From Candidatus Nomurabacteria bacterium (GTDB lineage: Bacteria; Patescibacteriota; Saccharimonadia; Saccharimonadales; Saccharimonadaceae), in the NCBI GenBank assembly GCA_031278275.1, contig JAITKW010000047.1, forward strand, positions 1 through 16,237: 16,237 nt of DNA. Reading direction: 5' to 3'. The notes under the pieces are model-generated. The model made no database searches and was not told the DNA's origin. It saw nothing but the letters and a program-made list of their open reading frames with translations. The translations under genes and the position numbers were made by a program. Of this stretch, positions 12,277-16,237 are shown one piece after another. Each line of letters opens with the position of its first letter. Positions within the stretch are counted from its first letter, which is position 1.

Positions 12277-13522
12277 ACTGAAAACTTTACCCATTGAGCC
12301 GGGCGTTTATTTTCACAAAAATCAAATAGGTGAAGTAATTTATGTTGGCAAAGCCGCCAATCTCAAAAATCGCGTGCGTAATTATTTTCAAAAAACTCAT
12401 CATGATGACAAAACTAAGGCTTTGATTGCCGAAATATTTGACACCGATTGGCGTACTACAGACACGGAATTAGACGCACTGTTTTTGGAATCCGAAATGA
12501 TTAAACGCTATAAACCGAAGTTTAATATTTTGATGATGGACGACAAGTCAGCTTCGTTTGTGCGGATTGATATGAAAAGTGACGTGCCGTTTGTGAGTTT
12601 GACGCGTAGCCCCATGGACGACAATGCGGAATATTTTGGGCCATATTACGGGACTAGAGCCATTAAAAATGCCTTGAATATTTTGCGCAAGATCTTTCCG
12701 TTTTATGACAAGCCATACAATGGTAAAAAAACTTTGAACACAGATATTGGGCTAACGCCTGGCATTGAAATTGGCAAAGTTACGCCCAAAGAATATAAAA
12801 AATACTTAAGAAGTTTAATCAATTTTATCAATGGGAAAAAGGAAGATGTGGTGAAACGACTAGCCAAAGAAATGCAAACGCATGTAAAAAAACAAGAGTT
12901 TGAAAAAGCTGCGACTATTCGTAATATGCTTTTTTATATCAATGCTTTGCGAACACAAATTGTGTTTGGCAACGATGAGTTTTTGGATATTTCGTCTGAC
13001 GAAGCGTTGAAAGAATTGCAAAAACTATTAGATTTGGAAAACCCGCCGCGCCGCATTGAGGGCTATGACATTTCACACCAAAGTGGCGCAAATGTCGTGG
13101 CTAGCATGGTGGTTTTCAAAAATGGTGTTGCCAGTCGCAAAGATTATCGTAAGTTCAAAATCAAAAACCAAAAAAATGACGATTATGCCAACATGCACGA
13201 AGTTATTTCGCGAAGGCTGAAGCACCTTGACGATTGGGGGCGACCCGATTTGATGGTGATTGATGGTGGTCAAGGGCAATTGCAAGCGGTGGCTGACTTA
13301 TTAAACCGCACCAAGATTCCATACATTGGGCGAAACAAAAGTGGCAATCACAGCAAAAATGCACACGCCCAAATCATTATCCCCAAAAACGGCGGCTACA
13401 AATCGATTGTCGCAAATCACCACGAACACTTCGCCAAACTGATTACACGCATTGATGACGAATCGCACCGCTTTGCCATCAACTACCACACCCTCTTAAA
13501 ACGTAAAAACATACTGAAATAA
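12254..13522 (+). CDS. uvrC: Excinuclease subunit UvrC, short and cysteine-free
   Basis: UvrC makes both incisions around DNA damage in the UvrABC pathway. The GIY-YIG domain (about 14-93) has GVY at 17-19, IYVGKA at 29-34 and the Glu of FLESEMI (77-83). The UVR domain (about 198-233), which contacts UvrB, is present. The RNase H-like domain carries the triad Asp272 (GYDISHQSG), Asp337 (IDGGQGQ) and His405 (DESHRFA). It stops soon after, at 422 residues against the usual 550-620, so the C-terminal HhH pair is missing. The Cys-rich segment normally after the GIY-YIG domain is also replaced (about 152-175, no Cys). GGAGG at 12241-12245 lies 8 nt before the ATG, inside the exporter gene. Both nuclease centres look intact. 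Confidence 0.93.
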   Translation: MNQSLQHKLKTLPIEPGVYFHKNQIGEVIYVGKAANLKNRVRNYFQKTHHDDKTKALIAEIFDTDWRTTDTELDALFLESEMIKRYKPKFNILMMDDKSASFVRIDMKSDVPFVSLTRSPMDDNAEYFGPYYGTRAIKNALNILRKIFPFYDKPYNGKKTLNTDIGLTPGIEIGKVTPKEYKKYLRSLINFINGKKEDVVKRLAKEMQTHVKKQEFEKAATIRNMLFYINALRTQIVFGNDEFLDISSDEALKELQKLLDLENPPRRIEGYDISHQSGANVVASMVVFKNGVASRKDYRKFKIKNQKNDDYANMHEVISRRLKHLDDWGRPDLMVIDGGQGQLQAVADLLNRTKIPYIGRNKSGNHSKNAHAQIIIPKNGGYKSIVANHHEHFAKLITRIDDESHRFAINYHTLLKRKNILK

Positions 13523-13568
13523 TAACTATAAAAATCCAAAAATACCCTTGGCATAAAGTTTCCATAAG

Positions 13569-14333
13569 TCAAATCAATTTTACAAGTGTGCTGATTGTTC
13601 CAAGAACATCATCTTCCGTTGATCCGCGAGATAAATCGCTCAATATTTTATTAAAACCTAATAAAATTGGACCATATGCTTTCGCACCCGCGAACTGCAC
13701 AATTCCTTTGTATAAAATATTTGCAGAGTTGATGTCAGGGCAAATTAAGACGTTAGCGTTGCCCGCCACATTTGATTGAGGCATCTTTTTTTTGGCAATG
13801 GCCTTATTGACTGCCGCATCAAGTTGCATTTCTCCATCTATTTCTATATCCGGCCTTTTGTTGTGGATGAAAGTAACAGCCTGCCTTATCAAATCTATTG
13901 ATGCGTCACTGCCCCCGCTGCCAAAAGTGGAAAAAGAAAGCATAGCAACCTTAGGTTCACCCAATAATTTAGTCGCTGAATCATTAGCCAACATAACAAT
14001 ATCCGCTAGTTGTTCGGCGGACGGACGTTTACAAGTTGCCACATCAGAAATTATGATTTTTTCATTTGGAAGTTCCAGTAAGATTATACTTGAAAATGTC
14101 TTACCGCTCACCCCAATGATATTTTTTGCCGCCAAGATAACATCTAAAGAAGAGTAATCAATCCCAGCAATCATTGTGTCGGCGGCACCACTTTTTACCA
14201 TATTCGCGGCTTCTGTCAAAGAGCTTTCGCCGGATAATAACACTGGCTCGCACAACCCCTTCTCAGCCGCCTTTCTCGCCGCTTTAACAACGCTAATGTT
14301 CTCGCTTTCGGGAAACACAATCTTTTTATTCAC
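13569..14333 (-). CDS. Phosphate acetyl/butyryltransferase-like protein, shortened
   Basis: The sequence matches the PTA_PTB family, whose members exchange the acyl group between acyl-CoA and acyl-phosphate, feeding acetate kinase and ATP formation. Clear family blocks are IVFPESE near the start, VAMLSFSTFGSGG, DIEIDGEMQLDAAV, SNVAGNANVLICPDINSANI, AYGPILLG and the active-site stretch DLSRGSTEDDV. At 254 residues it is about 70-80 shorter than usual. The deletion lies between PVLLSGES (about 30-37) and TEAANMVKSGAADTMIAG, removing the R-x-x-KG region. The LRPA arginine stretch is also replaced (SLDVILAA). It may be a divergent enzyme or a non-catalytic relative. It starts with GTG, has no Shine-Dalgarno and is transcribed alone, divergent from the YvlD-like gene. 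No ackA is adjacent. Confidence 0.85.
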   Translation of the reverse strand: MNKKIVFPESENISVVKAARKAAEKGLCEPVLLSGESSLTEAANMVKSGAADTMIAGIDYSSLDVILAAKNIIGVSGKTFSSIILLELPNEKIIISDVATCKRPSAEQLADIVMLANDSATKLLGEPKVAMLSFSTFGSGGSDASIDLIRQAVTFIHNKRPDIEIDGEMQLDAAVNKAIAKKKMPQSNVAGNANVLICPDINSANILYKGIVQFAGAKAYGPILLGFNKILSDLSRGSTEDDVLGTISTLVKLI

Positions 14334-14339
14334 ATTTTT

Positions 14340-14348
14340 ATATTATCA
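14340..14348 (-). promoter_or_regulatory. Extended -10 of the Pta-like gene
   Basis: Read on the minus strand: TG-A-TAATAT, then 6 nt, then the GTG start (14331-14333). No -35 or Shine-Dalgarno is evident. The spacing predicts a leaderless mRNA. Confidence 0.6.
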
Positions 14349-14371
14349 CACATCCTCAAAACGCAAAAATA

Positions 14372-14380
14372 TGCTAAAAT
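14372..14380 (+). promoter_or_regulatory. Extended -10 of the YvlD-like/secG unit
   Basis: TG-C-TAAAAT (hexamer 14375-14380) is followed by 6 nt and then the ATG at 14387. No -35 or Shine-Dalgarno is evident. It mirrors the divergent promoter 24 bp away. Confidence 0.6.
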
Positions 14381-14386
14381 AACTAT

Positions 14387-14746
14387 ATGATTGCGAGATT
14401 TATTGTGCGTTGGATTATTAACTCTTTTGGCATGTGGCTGTGTTTGACGCTTTTTGGCGAATTGACCACGAGTTATATTTTGCCCGTTTTGCTCATCGGC
14501 TTGGTTTTTTCCCTTATCAATTCCGTAATTAAGCCTTTTGTCACGTTGCTTGCGTTGCCGTTTATTCTGCTCACGCTTGGGCTATTCACGTTGATTGTCA
14601 ACGCTAGCATGGTGGGCTTAACCGTTTGGCTGATTCCTTGGGCAAAAATTGGCTTTTTGGGTGCGGTTTTATCCGGTATTTTAATGAGTTTCATCAATTA
14701 TCTTGCAAATATTACTATAAAACCATATAATGTTAGCGATGAGTGA
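14387..14746 (+). CDS. YvlD-like (phage holin family 4_2) membrane protein
   Basis: This 119-residue protein is almost wholly hydrophobic, with four predicted helices (about 6-26, 30-47, 51-76 and 80-108). The pattern NSVIKPFVTLLALPFILLTL matches the small bacterial family labelled phage holin 4_2 or DUF360, whose Bacillus member is YvlD. The holin label is historical: the gene lies among housekeeping genes with no lysis genes, so a role in the envelope is more likely. The ATG start is preceded only by an extended -10, with no Shine-Dalgarno. The 3' end overlaps secG. Confidence 0.88.
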   Translation: MIARFIVRWIINSFGMWLCLTLFGELTTSYILPVLLIGLVFSLINSVIKPFVTLLALPFILLTLGLFTLIVNASMVGLTVWLIPWAKIGFLGAVLSGILMSFINYLANITIKPYNVSDE

Positions 14747-14957
14747 TTTTTTACGCACAACTATGATGATTTCAGCGGTAGTTTTGATACTGTTAGTGCT
14801 TTTGCAACAGCGCGGTGCGTCACTAGGCGCAGGTTTTGGCGGGTCGGGCGAACTTTATACCACACGGCGCGGTCTTGACAAAAGCATGTTTAACGTTTCA
14901 GTGGTGGTGGCGGCGATTTTTGTTTTTTCAATCTTGGCGGAGCTTTTAATCGTATAA
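14739..14957 (+). CDS. secG: Preprotein translocase subunit SecG
   Basis: SecG is the small accessory subunit of the SecYEG channel. The diagnostic stretch LLQQRGASLGAGFGGSGE joins two helices (about residues 5-22 and 52-70), followed by TTRRGLDKSMFN, as in the family. From ATG 14739 (MSDFLRTTMM) it is 72 residues; an in-frame ATG at 14730 would give 75. Neither has a clear Shine-Dalgarno, and both overlap the YvlD-like gene (by 8 or 17 nt), so translation is probably coupled to it. A solute-binding protein gene follows after 13 nt. Confidence 0.93.
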   Translation: MSDFLRTTMMISAVVLILLVLLQQRGASLGAGFGGSGELYTTRRGLDKSMFNVSVVVAAIFVFSILAELLIV

Positions 14958-14970
14958 CAAAAGGACTATT

Positions 14971-16237
14971 TTGAAAAACATTTTCAAAAAAAGTGGGGCA
15001 GTTCTAAGTAGCATACAAAAGAAGACTAAGCGACTCAATCGCCACACAGCCAAACATTTGACCGAAAACTTTATCTTGCGTTTTGAAAATCTCCATGTCG
15101 TTCGTTCGCGGGTGGTGAGTTGGTTTTTAATGATGGCGATACTTTTAGGGCTGGCTGGCATTCAAAATATCTGGATGCAAAAAGCTTATCGCACGACAGC
15201 TTTTGTTGACGGAGGGACTTTTGTTGAAGCGACACTTGGCAGCGTTAAAACTCTCAACCCTTTGTTCGTTTCCACTAATTCCGAAAAAACCATCACGCGA
15301 CTGATTTTTTCACAACTGTTACGCTACGACACGGACGGCAAGCCGCAAGGCTACGTTGCAAAAAACATTTCCGTGAGCGAAGATAGCAAGACATACACCG
15401 TTCAACTTCGTGATGATATTTATTTTCATGATGGCGAGCCGCTAACCGCCGATGACGTGATGTTCACCGTAAACACCATTAAAGACCCGCACACTCGCTC
15501 CAATTTGAACCAAGCTTGGCGGAATATTACTATCCAAAAAATCAGCGATTTTGAAGTGTCTTTCACTTTGTCGGTAAGTTTTTCGGCGTTTCAGAGCATG
15601 TTGGATTTTGATATTTTACCTGAGCATGTTTTGAAAGACGTGCCGAAGGAAAACCTGTTTGAGCTCACGGACTTCAATTTATCACCGGTGGGTTCGGGTC
15701 CGTTTTCCTTTCAGTCAATTCAACAAACTGCTGACGATAACACCATGGTGCGCCTGAAGCGCAACGACAGTTATCATTTGGGCAAGCCGATGTTGGAATC
15801 TTTCACAGTTTATGCGTTTAGTGGCAAAACTGAAATTATCAATGCGGTCAAGTCCAACACGGTCAATTCCACCGCCGAACTATCTTTGCGAGAAAGCGAA
15901 GAGTTTGCCAAACCAAACTTTGTCATCAAAAACACCAAAACCAACGGCGGAAATTTCATTTTTTTCAACACGGCACGTATTCCTGACCAAAAAATGCGTA
16001 GCGCGCTCGGCAATATTATCAATCGCCAAGAAGTTATGACGCAAGTTGGTGCGACATCGGCACTTGATTATCCGATTTTGCCAAACCAAATTGAGCTCAA
16101 TTTGCCGGAAGTCAATCAATTTGACCTTGCGCTGGCGGAAGAAACTTTGAAAAGTTTGGGATATAAATTAGAATACGGCAACTGGAAGAACGCTGAAAAT
16201 GTTGATTTGACACTGAAAGTTGTGACTATTAAAAACA
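14971..16237 (+). CDS. Membrane-anchored oligopeptide-type solute-binding protein, partial
   Basis: The frame is open from TTG 14971 to the window end (422 codons, no stop), so the 3' part is missing. AAGGA at 14961-14965 supports the TTG start. Residues 1-48 are basic and cytoplasmic, and 50-68 form one membrane helix. From about 78 the protein matches the extracellular solute-binding family 5 (SBP_bac_5, OppA/DppA-like): GTFVEATLGSVKTLNPLF, GYVAKNISVSEDSKTYTVQL, FHDGEPLTADDVMFT and PVGSGPFSF. These proteins capture peptides or related solutes for an ABC importer; permease genes may lie beyond the window. There is no lipobox cysteine, so anchoring is by the helix. A later start at ATG 15130 would remove the basic tail. 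Confidence 0.9.
   Translation, partial: MKNIFKKSGAVLSSIQKKTKRLNRHTAKHLTENFILRFENLHVVRSRVVSWFLMMAILLGLAGIQNIWMQKAYRTTAFVDGGTFVEATLGSVKTLNPLFVSTNSEKTITRLIFSQLLRYDTDGKPQGYVAKNISVSEDSKTYTVQLRDDIYFHDGEPLTADDVMFTVNTIKDPHTRSNLNQAWRNITIQKISDFEVSFTLSVSFSAFQSMLDFDILPEHVLKDVPKENLFELTDFNLSPVGSGPFSFQSIQQTADDNTMVRLKRNDSYHLGKPMLESFTVYAFSGKTEIINAVKSNTVNSTAELSLRESEEFAKPNFVIKNTKTNGGNFIFFNTARIPDQKMRSALGNIINRQEVMTQVGATSALDYPILPNQIELNLPEVNQFDLALAEETLKSLGYKLEYGNWKNAENVDLTLKVVTIKN

Noticed and set aside
13523..13568. Terminator between uvrC and the Pta-like gene
   Set aside because: The sequence is A-rich without a convincing stem-loop; nothing else is seen in it.
14387..14746. Prophage or lysis cassette, from the holin-like family name
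   Set aside because: There is no endolysin, integrase, portal or other phage gene nearby. The family is widespread in chromosomes, and the gene overlaps secG.
1..16237. Alternative genetic code (TGA as glycine, as in some CPR)
   Set aside because: TGA ends several genes at natural family lengths, and no in-frame TGA interrupts conserved proteins.

Overview
The window looks like chromosome from a Patescibacteria/CPR bacterium, most probably Candidatus Saccharibacteria (TM7). This is an inference from gene content and style. Housekeeping genes are tightly packed and overlapping, and several proteins are shorter than their usual relatives. A surface protein ends in a FISUMP-type domain, and many predicted membrane proteins are lineage-restricted. 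The solute-binding protein is anchored by a membrane helix rather than a lipid. The standard code fits: TGA is used as a stop, for example at the ends of the Pta-like and YvlD-like genes. No rRNA, tRNA, CRISPR array, IS element or prophage was recognised.

Layout. (1) Positions 1-735, minus strand: a small membrane protein of unknown function. (2) Positions 736-1260: a divergent promoter region, a structured leader and a small HNH-like Cys/His-rich protein, closed by a stem-loop. (3) Positions 1274-7202, plus strand: a CIRCE operator followed by dnaJ-tilS-htpX-membrane protein-ligA. This is a compact chain with three gene overlaps and a second promoter before htpX. (4) Positions 7249-10305, minus strand: a 1018-residue surface protein with Ig-like, IPT/TIG and FISUMP domains, convergent with ligA. 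(5) Positions 10306-10470: a divergent regulatory region with direct and inverted repeats. (6) Positions 10471-13522, plus strand: an ABC exporter overlapping a short uvrC. (7) Positions 13569-14333, minus strand: a shortened phosphate acetyl/butyryltransferase-like gene. (8) Positions 14387-16237, plus strand: a YvlD/holin-like membrane protein, secG and an oligopeptide-type solute-binding protein that runs off the end.

How the genes work together. The dnaJ unit joins protein quality control (DnaJ, HtpX), tRNA-Ile decoding (TilS) and DNA ligation (LigA), with HrcA/CIRCE heat-shock control at its head. The exporter-uvrC pair links a transporter to nucleotide excision repair. secG and the solute-binding protein belong to envelope export and nutrient uptake.

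Main points of interest. (a) Four genes (dnaJ, the ABC exporter, the Pta-like gene and the YvlD-like gene) have a -10 element ending 6-7 nt before the start codon and no Shine-Dalgarno sequence, which suggests leaderless mRNAs. (b) LigA and UvrC contain no cysteine at all, so LigA lacks its zinc-finger ligands and UvrC its Fe-S ligands; UvrC also lacks the C-terminal HhH domain. (c) The large surface protein carries a sortase-like IPNTG + helix + KKR signal at its N-terminus, followed by homopolymer tracts and a second signal-peptide-like helix. (d) A complete CIRCE sits before a lone dnaJ, with the predicted -35 inside its spacer.
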